A stretch of DNA of 64,000 nt from Mesobacterium_A hydrothermale (GTDB taxonomy: Bacteria; Pseudomonadota; Alphaproteobacteria; Rhodobacterales; Rhodobacteraceae), in NCBI RefSeq assembly GCF_035818635.1, contig NZ_JAYLLH010000010.1:1-64000 (forward strand). Direction: 5' to 3'. The notes beneath the pieces were generated by a model that did no database searches, was not told the origin of the DNA, and worked only from the letters and a program-made list of their open reading frames with translations. Positions 16,745 to 24,765 of the stretch are shown here, piece after piece; the stretch's first letter is position 1, and every line of letters starts with the position of its first letter. The translations under genes and the position numbers were made by a program.

Positions 16745-18010
16745 TCAGGCCCGCATCATCTGCGTGGTCACCTTGTTCAGTTCGATGGCACCGGTGTCGC
16801 TGATCACAACCGTGCCCCCCAGATTGGCGTAGCGCCTTCCGAACATACAGCTTGGCTCAAAGGCAAAAGTCATCCCCGGTTGCAGCACAAAATCTGCCCC
16901 CATTGTCGGCACCTCAGCCGCAAGCGGATAGCGCTCGGCCCCATCCAGCTGATTGAACCCTTCAACAAAGCCGCAGACCAGACCGAATGGGTTGATCGAA
17001 TGCAGGAAGGGATGAACATTGAACCCACCCGCTTGTTTCAAAGGCGCCTGCATCGCATCGACCACCTCGCCAAAGGTGACGCCGGGCCGGGCGGCAGCAA
17101 GGCCTGCCTCGTAGGATGCCCGGGCCGTCTCTGCGGCGCGTTCATAGTCGGCGTGAACCTTGCCCACGGCGACGGTAATCTGGTGTTGGGTTTCGAGCAG
17201 TCCCAGCGATGAAAACAGTTCCCCGGCGATCACGTCACCGTCTTCGATCACTCGGGGCGCCTGCGGGCGATAGGTCCAGCCGGGGGGACCGAAACTGATG
17301 AAATCCTTGCCAGATTGCAGCAGTAATTCAGCGGTAAACCCCACCTGCGCGGAACACGCCGCAATCGCCGCGGAATAAAGCTGACCTTCGTGCACGCCCG
17401 GCCTGACCGCATCGCGCAAGGCAATGGCCATCGCCTCGCCGACGTTGGCAGACCAGCGCAAAACCGCCAGCTCTTCGTCACTGCGCGCCACGGTCAGTTC
17501 GAAAAACCGGTTACCCACCGGAACAAAGGTCGCCTTGGGAAACGTGTCCAGAACTGCCTTCCACATCGTATAGGGAATGGCCCCGCCGAAATAGAACGGC
17601 GGATAAGAGTCCAACCCGATCACGCCGATCCGTTTCTGCCCAAGGCCCAGTTCCTGCATCAACAATGCCAGCAATTGGCCGTTGGGCGCGCCCGCATAGA
17701 AATGTTCGGGCTGGATCCAGACATCTTCGCCGCGATCCAGTGCCTGCATATGGTCATTTGCAGCCAAGGCAAAGGCCAGCACGCGCGGGGCGCCCTGGCG
17801 GGGAAATACAACCAGCGCCCCGGGCCGGTCATTGGTGAAATAGGTGTCCATCGTAAACGGCGCCGGGAACGCCCCTTCGCGGGATCCGAACACGACCAAT
17901 CCTTCCAGGTCCTGTTCGTCCATGATCTGCCGCGCAATGCCCCAGCGCCGGTCGCGTTCTGCGGTCGAAAAGCGGGGGATCGTCTGAATCTCCTGAACCA
18001 TGTCTTTCAT
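16745..18010 (-). CDS. M24-family (Xaa-Pro peptidase/creatinase fold) protein lacking canonical metal ligands
   Basis: The protein has 421 residues: an N-terminal creatinase-like domain (about 1-185) and a C-terminal pita-bread domain. In active peptidases the metal site uses D, D, H, E, E. Here the first two positions read VIAGELFSS and ETQHQITVAVG (no Asp), and the last is GGTVVISD without the glutamate; one glutamate remains in FAFEPSC. It is therefore probably a metal-free creatinase-like hydrolase or an inactive relative, not a proline peptidase. The ATG at 18010 follows AGGAGACAGACCG. Confidence 0.78.
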   Translation of the reverse strand: MKDMVQEIQTIPRFSTAERDRRWGIARQIMDEQDLEGLVVFGSREGAFPAPFTMDTYFTNDRPGALVVFPRQGAPRVLAFALAANDHMQALDRGEDVWIQPEHFYAGAPNGQLLALLMQELGLGQKRIGVIGLDSYPPFYFGGAIPYTMWKAVLDTFPKATFVPVGNRFFELTVARSDEELAVLRWSANVGEAMAIALRDAVRPGVHEGQLYSAAIAACSAQVGFTAELLLQSGKDFISFGPPGWTYRPQAPRVIEDGDVIAGELFSSLGLLETQHQITVAVGKVHADYERAAETARASYEAGLAAARPGVTFGEVVDAMQAPLKQAGGFNVHPFLHSINPFGLVCGFVEGFNQLDGAERYPLAAEVPTMGADFVLQPGMTFAFEPSCMFGRRYANLGGTVVISDTGAIELNKVTTQMMRA

Positions 18011-18035
18011 CGGTCTGTCTCCTGATTTTTCGGTG

Positions 18036-18335
18036 CTACGAAATGCGGTCGCCTTCGATCTGGGCAGAGCCCAAGGGCAACTTGGCCAGCCCCGAAAAAT
18101 GTGTGCCTGAAACCTGACCGGTGACATGCGCCTTGAGTTTGCCGATGGGGGTGGGGATGCGGGTGTCAAACGCGATCTGATTGCCCTGAACCGACCCGCC
18201 GCTGAAGGCGACCTCGCCTTTGGTGTTCTGCAAATTCCCGCTTAGGGTTGTTCCATCGGTTTTCAGAGACATCATGCCCTGCTGTTCACCGACAGGGGTT
18301 TTCAGGGATAGTTTGTATTGGCCGTCGATACGCAT
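18036..18335 (-). CDS. Small beta-rich protein of unknown function
   Basis: The 99-residue protein has no cysteine and no signal peptide. It consists of repeated beta-hairpin-like stretches (YKLSLKTPVGEQQGMMSLKT, GEVAFSGGSVQGNQIAFDTR), like the small proteins that accompany oxidoreductase or hydrolase genes in roseobacters. AAAGGAAAGGAACAG precedes the ATG. It lies 25 bases upstream of the M24 gene on the same strand and is probably co-transcribed, but the function is unknown. Confidence 0.65.
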   Translation of the reverse strand: MRIDGQYKLSLKTPVGEQQGMMSLKTDGTTLSGNLQNTKGEVAFSGGSVQGNQIAFDTRIPTPIGKLKAHVTGQVSGTHFSGLAKLPLGSAQIEGDRIS

Positions 18336-18479
18336 CGTCTGTTCCTTTCCTTTGATCGTCGGGCCGCTTGGCGCGACGGTGTACAGGCCAGCAAGATTGC
18401 AAAAGAACCCCGATTCAGACTGTCCCCCAGATTACTTCTGCGTAAGTCACGGCTGGGACCGAGTCCCGTGCCGACAAAA

Positions 18480-18510
18480 GAAAACGGCCCCGCACAGGCG
18501 GGGCCGTTTG
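18480..18510. terminator. Intrinsic terminator
   Basis: AAACGGCCCCGC and GCGGGGCCGTTT form a 12-base stem with a 4-base loop. On the minus strand it follows the FKBP gene, whose stop is at 18530. Confidence 0.8.
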
Positions 18511-18529
18511 TCTGCGCAAGGGCGTGGCT

Positions 18530-18958
18530 TTACCCGATCGCGACCAACTCGATTGCAAACGTCAGGTCTTTGCCCGCCAGCGGGTGATTGGCGTCCAGCG
18601 TCACCTCGGTCTCCGTTACTTCGACGACGGTCACAGGGACGACCTGACCCGACGGTGTCTGCATTTGCAACTGCATCCCAAGGTCCAGTGGAATGTCGTC
18701 GGGGATGTTCGACCGCGGCACAGGCTGGCAGGCTTCGGGGTTCGACTCGCCATAGGCCTCGGCGCAGGGCACTTCGACCACTTTCTTGTCGCCCACGGTC
18801 ATGCCGGGGATCGCCTTGTCCAGGCCGGGGATGATCTGGCCCGATCCGACGGTGAATTCCAACGGATCGCGGCCTGCGCTGCTGTCAAAGGTGCTGCCAT
18901 CGGCGAGTGTGCCGGTATAGTGAATCTTGACGGTGTCACCCGATTTGACCTGGGTCAT
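18530..18958 (-). CDS. FKBP-type peptidyl-prolyl cis-trans isomerase (SlyD-like)
   Basis: The 142-residue protein catalyses proline isomerisation during folding in the cytoplasm. The FKBP core shows VKIHYTGTLADGSTFDSSAG, then the SlyD-type insert-in-flap region (VEVPCAEAYGESNPEACQPV), and DANHPLAGKDLTFAIELV at the end. There is no histidine-rich metal tail. The chosen ATG at 18958 (MTQVKSGDTV) matches the family start. It is divergent from the haloacid dehalogenase gene. Confidence 0.9.
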   Translation of the reverse strand: MTQVKSGDTVKIHYTGTLADGSTFDSSAGRDPLEFTVGSGQIIPGLDKAIPGMTVGDKKVVEVPCAEAYGESNPEACQPVPRSNIPDDIPLDLGMQLQMQTPSGQVVPVTVVEVTETEVTLDANHPLAGKDLTFAIELVAIG

Positions 18959-19118
18959 GCGGTATCCAATCTGTGTGGGAAGGGTTCGTTGCAGAGGCCG
19001 CGCCGCGCACGGGTTCTCTAGGCTCTGGCAAAGCCTAACGGTCGCGGCGCCGGAATGCAAACTTCCCCCTTTCCCCTGCCCCGTCCCCATGCAAACCTGC
19101 CCCCGCAGGGAGGATGCC

Positions 19119-19802
19119 ATGACCATCACCACATGTGTTTTCGACGCCTACGGCACGCTTTTCGACGTAGGCTCCGCCGCGCGGCGGCTGGCGGAACGGC
19201 CCGGGCACGACCGGCTGGCGGCCTGTTGGCAGAAGCTGGCGGAAGACTGGCGCCGCAAGCAGCTGGAATACAGCTGGCTGCGGGCGATCACCGGCGATCA
19301 TATTCCGTTCTGGCTGGTCACCCAGCACGGGCTGGACTGGGCGCTGGAACACAACGGCCTTGATGGCGACCCGGTGCTGCGCGAGGACCTGCTGGCGCTG
19401 TACTGGGAACTGGCCGCCTATACCGAGGTGCACAGGATGCTGGCCACGCTCAAGGCGATGGGCAAGACCTGCGCGATCCTGTCGAACGGCAGCCCCGACA
19501 TGCTGGACGGCGCGGTGGGCAGCGCCGGAATCGGCATGTATCTGGACGCTGTGCTGTCGGTCGAAGACGTCGGCATCTTCAAGCCCGCACGCGCAGTCTA
19601 CGACATGGTGGGGGAACGGTTCGGTTGCACCCCGAAGGAAGTTTTGTTCGTATCGTCAAATGGTTGGGATGCGGCGGGCGCGGCTGGATATGGCTTTGTC
19701 ACGGCCTGGGTCAACCGCACCGGTTTGCCCATGGACAGGCTTGCGCATGACCCGCACCACGTTCTGTCCGACCTGACCACCATTCCGGAGCTGATTGCCT
19801 GA
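19119..19802 (+). CDS. Haloacid dehalogenase, type II
   Basis: This 227-residue HAD-superfamily enzyme is likely to hydrolyse L-2-haloacids to D-2-hydroxyacids. The nucleophilic aspartate is in FDAYGTLFDV (residue 9), the Thr/Ser motif is LSNGSPDML, the lysine is in VGIFKPARAVY, and the last motif is FVSSNGWDAAGA, typical of L-DEX rather than phosphatases. A cap domain lies between. GGGAGG precedes the ATG. It overlaps the next hydrolase gene by one base (TGATG), so the two form an operon. Confidence 0.88.
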   Translation: MTITTCVFDAYGTLFDVGSAARRLAERPGHDRLAACWQKLAEDWRRKQLEYSWLRAITGDHIPFWLVTQHGLDWALEHNGLDGDPVLREDLLALYWELAAYTEVHRMLATLKAMGKTCAILSNGSPDMLDGAVGSAGIGMYLDAVLSVEDVGIFKPARAVYDMVGERFGCTPKEVLFVSSNGWDAAGAAGYGFVTAWVNRTGLPMDRLAHDPHHVLSDLTTIPELIA

Positions 19803-20623
19803 TGCCCAAGTTTACCGCCAATGACGGCCTGTCGCTGCATTACCTGGACGAAGGCGACGGCATCCCGCTGCTGTGTCTGGCCGGGCTGACCCGTGACACC
19901 CAGGATTTCGACTATCTTGCCCCGCACCTGGACGGGGTGCGCCTGATCCGGATGGACTATCGCGGTCGCGGGCAGTCGGACTGGGGCGATCCAAAGACCT
20001 ATACCATCCCGCAGGAAGGGCTGGATGCGGTGACGCTTCTGGATCACCTCGGCCTGGAAAAGGCAGCGATTCTGGGCACTTCGCGGGGTGGCCTGATCGC
20101 GATGGGGCTGGCGGCGACGGTCAGGGACCGGCTGATCGGCGTCGCGCTGAACGACATCGGGCCGGAAATCGCGCCCGCCGGGCTGGACGTGATCAAGGGC
20201 TACTTGGGCCGAAACCCGTCGTGGAAAACGGTGGACGAGGCGGTGGCGAAACGCGCGGGCGTCATGGCGGGCTTTGCCAATGTCCCCGAAAGCCGCTGGC
20301 GCGAAGAGGTTCAGCACCTCTACCACGCCACGCCCGAAGGGCTGAAAATCACGTATGATCCGGCACTTAGAGAGGCCGTTCTGGATGCAGGCGCGCAACC
20401 GGTGCCCGACCTCTGGCCGCTGTTCGACGCGTTGTCCGGTCTGCCCCTGTGCGCGATCCGGGGGGCCAATTCCGATCTGCTGTCGCCCGAAACCTTTGCC
20501 GAGATGCGCCGCCGTCGCCCCGACATGATCGCGGCCGAAGTGCCGGATCGCGGGCATATCCCCTTCCTTGACGAACCCGAGGCGCTGGATGCGCTGCAAC
20601 GCTGGCTGAAGATGCTGAAATGA
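19802..20623 (+). CDS. Alpha/beta hydrolase
   Basis: The 273-residue protein carries the nucleophile elbow GTSRGG (about residue 98), the acid after strand 7, and the histidine in RGHIPFLDEPEAL near the end. The oxyanion region is CLAGLTRDTQDFD. It belongs to the broad esterase/haloalkane-type group; no substrate can be read from the sequence. Its ATG overlaps the dehalogenase stop, so a joint pathway is likely. Confidence 0.85.
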   Translation: MPKFTANDGLSLHYLDEGDGIPLLCLAGLTRDTQDFDYLAPHLDGVRLIRMDYRGRGQSDWGDPKTYTIPQEGLDAVTLLDHLGLEKAAILGTSRGGLIAMGLAATVRDRLIGVALNDIGPEIAPAGLDVIKGYLGRNPSWKTVDEAVAKRAGVMAGFANVPESRWREEVQHLYHATPEGLKITYDPALREAVLDAGAQPVPDLWPLFDALSGLPLCAIRGANSDLLSPETFAEMRRRRPDMIAAEVPDRGHIPFLDEPEALDALQRWLKMLK

Positions 20624-20650
20624 CCCGAAATGCCGGGGTTCAAAGCCTGT

Positions 20651-20774
20651 TTGTACGCAGATGCCGGACATCTTGTACGGTGGAGCCGTACAAAACCCCT
20701 TGTTTCGGGCCATATTGCGCCCCGAAGGCCCGTCGCCGCCAAAACCCGTACGATTGTCGCCGTTTTTCGTACAA
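20651..20774. promoter_or_regulatory. Cluster of TTGTACG/CGTACAA operator-like half-sites
   Basis: A perfect inverted repeat, TTGTACGG (20673-20680) and CCGTACAA (20686-20693) with a 5-base spacer, is accompanied by TTGTACG at 20651, CCGTACG at 20746 and CGTACAA at 20768. All lie in the 185-base gap before the dehydratase gene. This looks like a multi-site operator for a dimeric regulator; no regulator gene is adjacent. Confidence 0.5.
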
Positions 20775-20808
20775 CTGACCCCGTTTTCCAGATCGCCCCG
20801 AGGACCGA

Positions 20809-21777
20809 ATGAACATCGACATGATCCACGCCGCCGCCGACCGCCTGAAGGGCCATGTCCGGCGCACGCCTTTGCTGTCTTCCCCGTTCCTGGATGACAT
20901 CGCCGGGCGCCGGGTTTTCGTGAAACCCGAATGCCTGCAGCACACCGGCAGCTTCAAGTTCCGCGGCGGATGGTCGGCGGTGTCGGCGCTGGACCCCGAG
21001 GTGCGAAAGTCGGGGGTGATCGCCTTTTCCAGCGGCAACCACGCGCAGGGCGTGGCGCTGGCCGCGCAGTTGCACAGCGTACCGGCCGTCATCATCATGC
21101 CGTCCGACGCGCCCGCGATGAAGATCGACAACACCCGCGCGCTGGGGGCCGAGGTCGTGCTGTACGATCGCGCGACGGAAGACCGGGACGAGATCGGCGA
21201 CAGGATTTCCTCTGACCGCGGGCTGACGCTGATCAAGCCTTTCGACGAGCCGCAGGTCGTCGCCGGGCAAGGCACCTGCGGGCTGGAGATTGCCGAACAG
21301 GCGGCGGAGCTGGGCATCACCGAGGCCGAGGTGCTGGTTTGCTGCGGCGGCGGCGGTCTGACCTCGGGCATCGCGCTGGCGCTGGAGGCCCATGCCCCGG
21401 CAATGACGGTACGTCCGGTAGAGCCCGAGGGGTTCGACGATGTGAAACGGTCGCTGCAAGCCGGATCCATCCAGCGCAACGCCGCGCTGTCGGGCAATAT
21501 CTGCGACGCGATCGTCACGCCGGCGCCGGGGCACCTGACCTTTCCGATCATGCAGCGGCTGTGCGGCGCCGGGCTGAGCGTGACCGAGGACGAGGCGCTG
21601 CGCGCCATGGCCCATGCCTTTGCCCGGCTCAAGCTGGTGGCCGAACCCGGCGGGGCGGTGGCACTGGCCGCCGCGCTGTTCCGGGCCAAGGAGCTGACCG
21701 GCGATACGGTGATCGCAACGATTTCGGGTGGCAACGTCGATGCACCGATGTACGCCCGCGCTTTGGACTTTGCCTGA
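20809..21777 (+). CDS. PLP-dependent threonine/serine dehydratase-like enzyme
   Basis: The 322-residue fold-type II PLP enzyme carries the PLP lysine in HTGSFKFRGGWSA (residue 48), the SSGNHAQGVALAA asparagine loop, the phosphate-binding CCGGGGLTSG loop and a terminal TISGGNVD. It has no ACT regulatory domain, so it is not the biosynthetic allosteric IlvA but a short dehydratase or racemase type that deaminates threonine or serine (or a hydroxyl amino-acid analogue). It heads a run of three + strand genes behind an operator-like repeat cluster. Confidence 0.85.
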   Translation: MNIDMIHAAADRLKGHVRRTPLLSSPFLDDIAGRRVFVKPECLQHTGSFKFRGGWSAVSALDPEVRKSGVIAFSSGNHAQGVALAAQLHSVPAVIIMPSDAPAMKIDNTRALGAEVVLYDRATEDRDEIGDRISSDRGLTLIKPFDEPQVVAGQGTCGLEIAEQAAELGITEAEVLVCCGGGGLTSGIALALEAHAPAMTVRPVEPEGFDDVKRSLQAGSIQRNAALSGNICDAIVTPAPGHLTFPIMQRLCGAGLSVTEDEALRAMAHAFARLKLVAEPGGAVALAAALFRAKELTGDTVIATISGGNVDAPMYARALDFA

Positions 21778-21791
21778 GGGAGGATCAGACG

Positions 21792-22580
21792 ATGCATATG
21801 GCAGAACTTGAAGGGGTGCGGCTGCATTACCGGATCGACGGCGACCCGGATGGCGCACCGGTGGTCTTTGCCAATTCGCTGGGCACGGATTTCCGGCTGT
21901 GGGACAAGGTGGTGCCGCTGCTGCCCAAGGGGCTGAAGCTGATCCGCTATGACAAGCGCGGCCACGGGCTGAGCGAGCTGACGCCCTTTCCCTACAAGAT
22001 GGGCACGCTGGTGCGCGACGTCGAAATGCTGATGGACCACCTGGGGGTGAAGGACGCGATCTTTGTCGGCCTGTCGATCGGCGGGATGATCGCACAGGGC
22101 CTGGCGGCCAAGCGGCTGGACCTGGTGCGCGCGATGGTGCTGTCGAACACCGGCTCGAAGATCGGCACGCGCGAGATCTGGGACCAGCGCATCGCCGATG
22201 CCCGCGCCGGCGGGATCGAGGCGCTGGCCGACGCCACGATGCAGCGCTGGTTTTCCGGTGCCTTCCGCCAGACGGCGGAATTCCACGCCTGGCGCGCGAT
22301 GCTGGTGCGGCAGCCGCTGGAAGGCTACCTGGGCTATTCGGCGGCGATCCAGGGGACGGATTTCATGACGCCCACCAGCGGGCTGCGCCTGCCCACCCTT
22401 GGCATCGCCGGAACCGAGGACGGATCGACTCCGCCGGACCTGGTGCGCGAAACCGTGGGGCTGGTGCCGGGTTCGGAGTTTTACCTGATCCGGGGTGCCG
22501 GACACCTGCCCTGCGTGGAAAACCCCGAGGAATACGCCCAGGTGCTGGGCGATTTCATTACCCGGCAAGGCCATGTCTGA
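21792..22580 (+). CDS. pcaD: 3-oxoadipate enol-lactonase-like alpha/beta hydrolase
   Basis: The 262-residue protein carries the PcaD signature order: VVFANSLGTDFRLWDKV, IRYDKRGHGLS, nucleophile GLSIGGMIAQGLA (Ser about 98), and RGAGHLPCVENPEEYA for the histidine. PcaD hydrolyses beta-ketoadipate enol-lactone in the protocatechuate/catechol path. No other pca genes are in the window, so the physiological substrate is uncertain. A second in-frame ATG lies at 21798. It overlaps the next gene by 8 bases. Confidence 0.82.
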   Translation: MHMAELEGVRLHYRIDGDPDGAPVVFANSLGTDFRLWDKVVPLLPKGLKLIRYDKRGHGLSELTPFPYKMGTLVRDVEMLMDHLGVKDAIFVGLSIGGMIAQGLAAKRLDLVRAMVLSNTGSKIGTREIWDQRIADARAGGIEALADATMQRWFSGAFRQTAEFHAWRAMLVRQPLEGYLGYSAAIQGTDFMTPTSGLRLPTLGIAGTEDGSTPPDLVRETVGLVPGSEFYLIRGAGHLPCVENPEEYAQVLGDFITRQGHV

Positions 22581-23283
22581 GATCGTTCTGATCCATGGGT
22601 CGTGCCACGGGGCGTGGTGCTGGCGCGACGTGGCGCCCGTGCTGGAGGCGCTTGGGCACGACGTGCGCGCCATCGACCTGCCCTCGCACGGGGAAGACCC
22701 GACACCGCTGGAGGCGGTGACGCTGGCGGGCTATGCCGAAGCGGTGCTGGCGGCGATCCGGGGCCGGGCGGTGGTGGTCGGGCATTCGATGGCGGGCTTC
22801 CCGATTTCGCTGGCCGCCGAAATGGCCCCGGAGAAGATCGCGCGGCTGGTGTATCTGTGCGCCTACCTGCCGTGGGACGGCTACAGCCTGGTCGAGATGC
22901 GCAAGGCCGCGCCGCGCCATCCGATCCTGAAGGCGTTGCGGCGGTCGGAGGACGGGACGTGTTTCAGCTTTGATCCCGCACATGCGCGCGAGGTGCTGTA
23001 TCACGATTGTTCCGACGACGCGGTGGCGTTTGCGCTGGCGCATCTGCGCCCGCAGCCGATCACGCCACAGGACACGAAGATCGCGCTGGGCGACCGGTTC
23101 GCGGGGGTGGCCAAGAGTTACATCCGGTGCCGCCAGGACAGCGCCATCCCGGCGGAGTTCCAGGACGAGATGTCGGCCGGGCTGGCACCGGGGGATGTAT
23201 ACGACCTGCCCGGATCGCATTCGCCGTTCCTGGCGGACCCGGCGGGGCTGGCGAAGCTGATCGACCGGATCGCGCGCGGGTAG
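22573..23283 (+). CDS. Alpha/beta hydrolase (SABP2/methylesterase-like)
   Basis: The 236-residue protein starts IVLIHGSCHGAWCWRDVAPV, the hallmark of the salicylate-binding-protein/methylesterase-like group. It has the nucleophile GHSMAGFPISLAAE (Ser about 75), VYLCAYLPWDG, and the catalytic histidine in GSHSPFLADP. Bacterial members are esterases of unknown substrate. Its ATG lies inside the pcaD 3' end, so the two are translationally coupled. A dispersed repeat follows the stop. Confidence 0.82.
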   Translation: MSEIVLIHGSCHGAWCWRDVAPVLEALGHDVRAIDLPSHGEDPTPLEAVTLAGYAEAVLAAIRGRAVVVGHSMAGFPISLAAEMAPEKIARLVYLCAYLPWDGYSLVEMRKAAPRHPILKALRRSEDGTCFSFDPAHAREVLYHDCSDDAVAFALAHLRPQPITPQDTKIALGDRFAGVAKSYIRCRQDSAIPAEFQDEMSAGLAPGDVYDLPGSHSPFLADPAGLAKLIDRIARG

Positions 23284-23309
23284 CCCGGGAGGGGGCGCTG
23301 CCCCCTCTT

Positions 23310-23352
23310 GGCCTGCGGCCAATTCACCCCCGGGATATTTGGGGCAAGATGA
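23310..23352 (+). repeat. Intergenic repeat, copy 1 (GGCCTGCGGCC ... GGATATTTGGGGCAAGATGA)
   Basis: The same module recurs at 43955-43994. In both places it lies just 3' of a minus-strand gene (the histidine kinase here, rarA there) in the same orientation. An adjacent short inverted repeat (GGGGGC...GCCCCC) precedes it here. It is a dispersed roseobacter-type intergenic repeat. Confidence 0.7.
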
Positions 23353-23373
23353 TGGGGATGGGCGCGCGCCGGG

Positions 23374-24756
23374 TCAGGCGACGTCGCCCATCGGCAGGCG
23401 CAGCACGAAGGTGGTGCCGGTGGCGGCGCTGTCCTTGAGCGTGATCGTACCGCCGTGGCCGCGCAGGAGTTCGGCCACGATGGCCAGGCCCAGCCCGGCG
23501 CCGCCCTTGCGCACGCCGCCCTGGAACGGCTGGAACAGGTGTTCGCGCGCCTTGGGCGGCAGGCCAGGGCCGGTGTCGGCGACCTCGATGATCCAGCCGT
23601 CGTCGGTGGTGTAGCCCTTGATGCTGATTTCCCCCGGCTGGCCGCTGCCGGCGATGGCCTGGCGGGCGTTACGGACGAGGTTTTGCAACACGCGGTAGAT
23701 CTGTTCGGGGTCGGCGCGCACGGTCATGGTGCCGGGGATGTCGGCCGAGAGGCTGATATCGGCGTCGCCGATGGCAAGGCGTTCGGCGTCGAGCACCTCG
23801 TCCGTCAGGCGGGCGAGGTTGAAGCGGCTGAGCATCGGGGCGGGTTCTTCGGCGCGGCCGAAGGCCAGAGTGGATTCGCACAGCGACACCGCGCGGGTGA
23901 TCGAGCCCACGAGTTTTGGCGCCATGCGGGCGACGGTGGGATCCTTCGAGCCTTCGATCCGGTCGGTGAACAGCTGCGCGGCGGTCAGGATGTTGCGCAG
24001 GTCGTGGCTGACCCGGGCGACGGCGGCCCCGAGCTGGGCCAGCCGGTCCTTTTGTTTCAGCGCCTGGGTCAGCTGGGTCTGCAGCGATTGCAGGGCTTCT
24101 TCGGCCTGACGCAGTTCGGTGACGCTGGCGCTGGGGGTGATGATGCTGCGGGTGTCTTCCGGTGCTTCGGCATAGCGCTGCATGTGGCCGACGACGCCCG
24201 CGATCGGACGCACCAGCAGGATACGCACCGACAGGAACAGCAAAAGCGCGGTGATGATCGAGATCACCGCCGACAGCAGCAGAATGCGCAACCCGTAGTC
24301 GAACATCGCGACGCGCAGGTCGGTGGTCAGCATCGTGACCTCGATCAGCAGCCCGGCTTCGAGCCTTGGGTTGCCGATCACCCGGATCACCCGCGGTTCC
24401 GGGTCCAGAAGCCGGACCAGCGCGTCGCGGATCAGGGTGATGGCGGGCGGGTCGCGCAGATCGAAGCTGGCCTCGACGGCGCCGGGGACGGGCCCCGAGA
24501 GCACCAGCTGGCGCATTTCATCGCGGCGCAGGACGACGTTGAAGACGCCGGCGTTCTTCAGCAGTTCGTTTTCGAGGTCGGGGCTGATCATGTCATCGGC
24601 CAGCAGCGCGAGCGAAGCGATCTGCGCCCGTTCGAGGTGGCCCAGCAGGTAATCTTCTCGGAAGCGGGCGACAGAGGGCACGAAGATCAACACCTCGGCC
24701 AGCATGACGAAGACCGTTGTCAGAACAAGGAACCGGCCGGAAAGCGAGTTGAGCAT
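23374..24756 (-). CDS. Membrane sensor histidine kinase
   Basis: The 460-residue protein has helix 1 at about 8-28, a periplasmic sensor of about 130 residues, helix 2 at about 158-180 (LLLSAVISIITALLLFLSV), a HAMP-like linker with coiled-coil LRQAEEALQSLQTQLTQALK, and a dimerisation helix with the phosphorylated His in ARVSHDLRNILTA (about 249). The ATPase has an N box (LVRNARQAI), a G1 box (DTGPGLP) and a G2 box (KGGAGLGLAI). No response regulator gene adjoins it, so its partner is elsewhere. The signal is unknown. Confidence 0.9.
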   Translation of the reverse strand: MLNSLSGRFLVLTTVFVMLAEVLIFVPSVARFREDYLLGHLERAQIASLALLADDMISPDLENELLKNAGVFNVVLRRDEMRQLVLSGPVPGAVEASFDLRDPPAITLIRDALVRLLDPEPRVIRVIGNPRLEAGLLIEVTMLTTDLRVAMFDYGLRILLLSAVISIITALLLFLSVRILLVRPIAGVVGHMQRYAEAPEDTRSIITPSASVTELRQAEEALQSLQTQLTQALKQKDRLAQLGAAVARVSHDLRNILTAAQLFTDRIEGSKDPTVARMAPKLVGSITRAVSLCESTLAFGRAEEPAPMLSRFNLARLTDEVLDAERLAIGDADISLSADIPGTMTVRADPEQIYRVLQNLVRNARQAIAGSGQPGEISIKGYTTDDGWIIEVADTGPGLPPKAREHLFQPFQGGVRKGGAGLGLAIVAELLRGHGGTITLKDSAATGTTFVLRLPMGDVA

Positions 24757-24765
24757 GGGGTCCTT

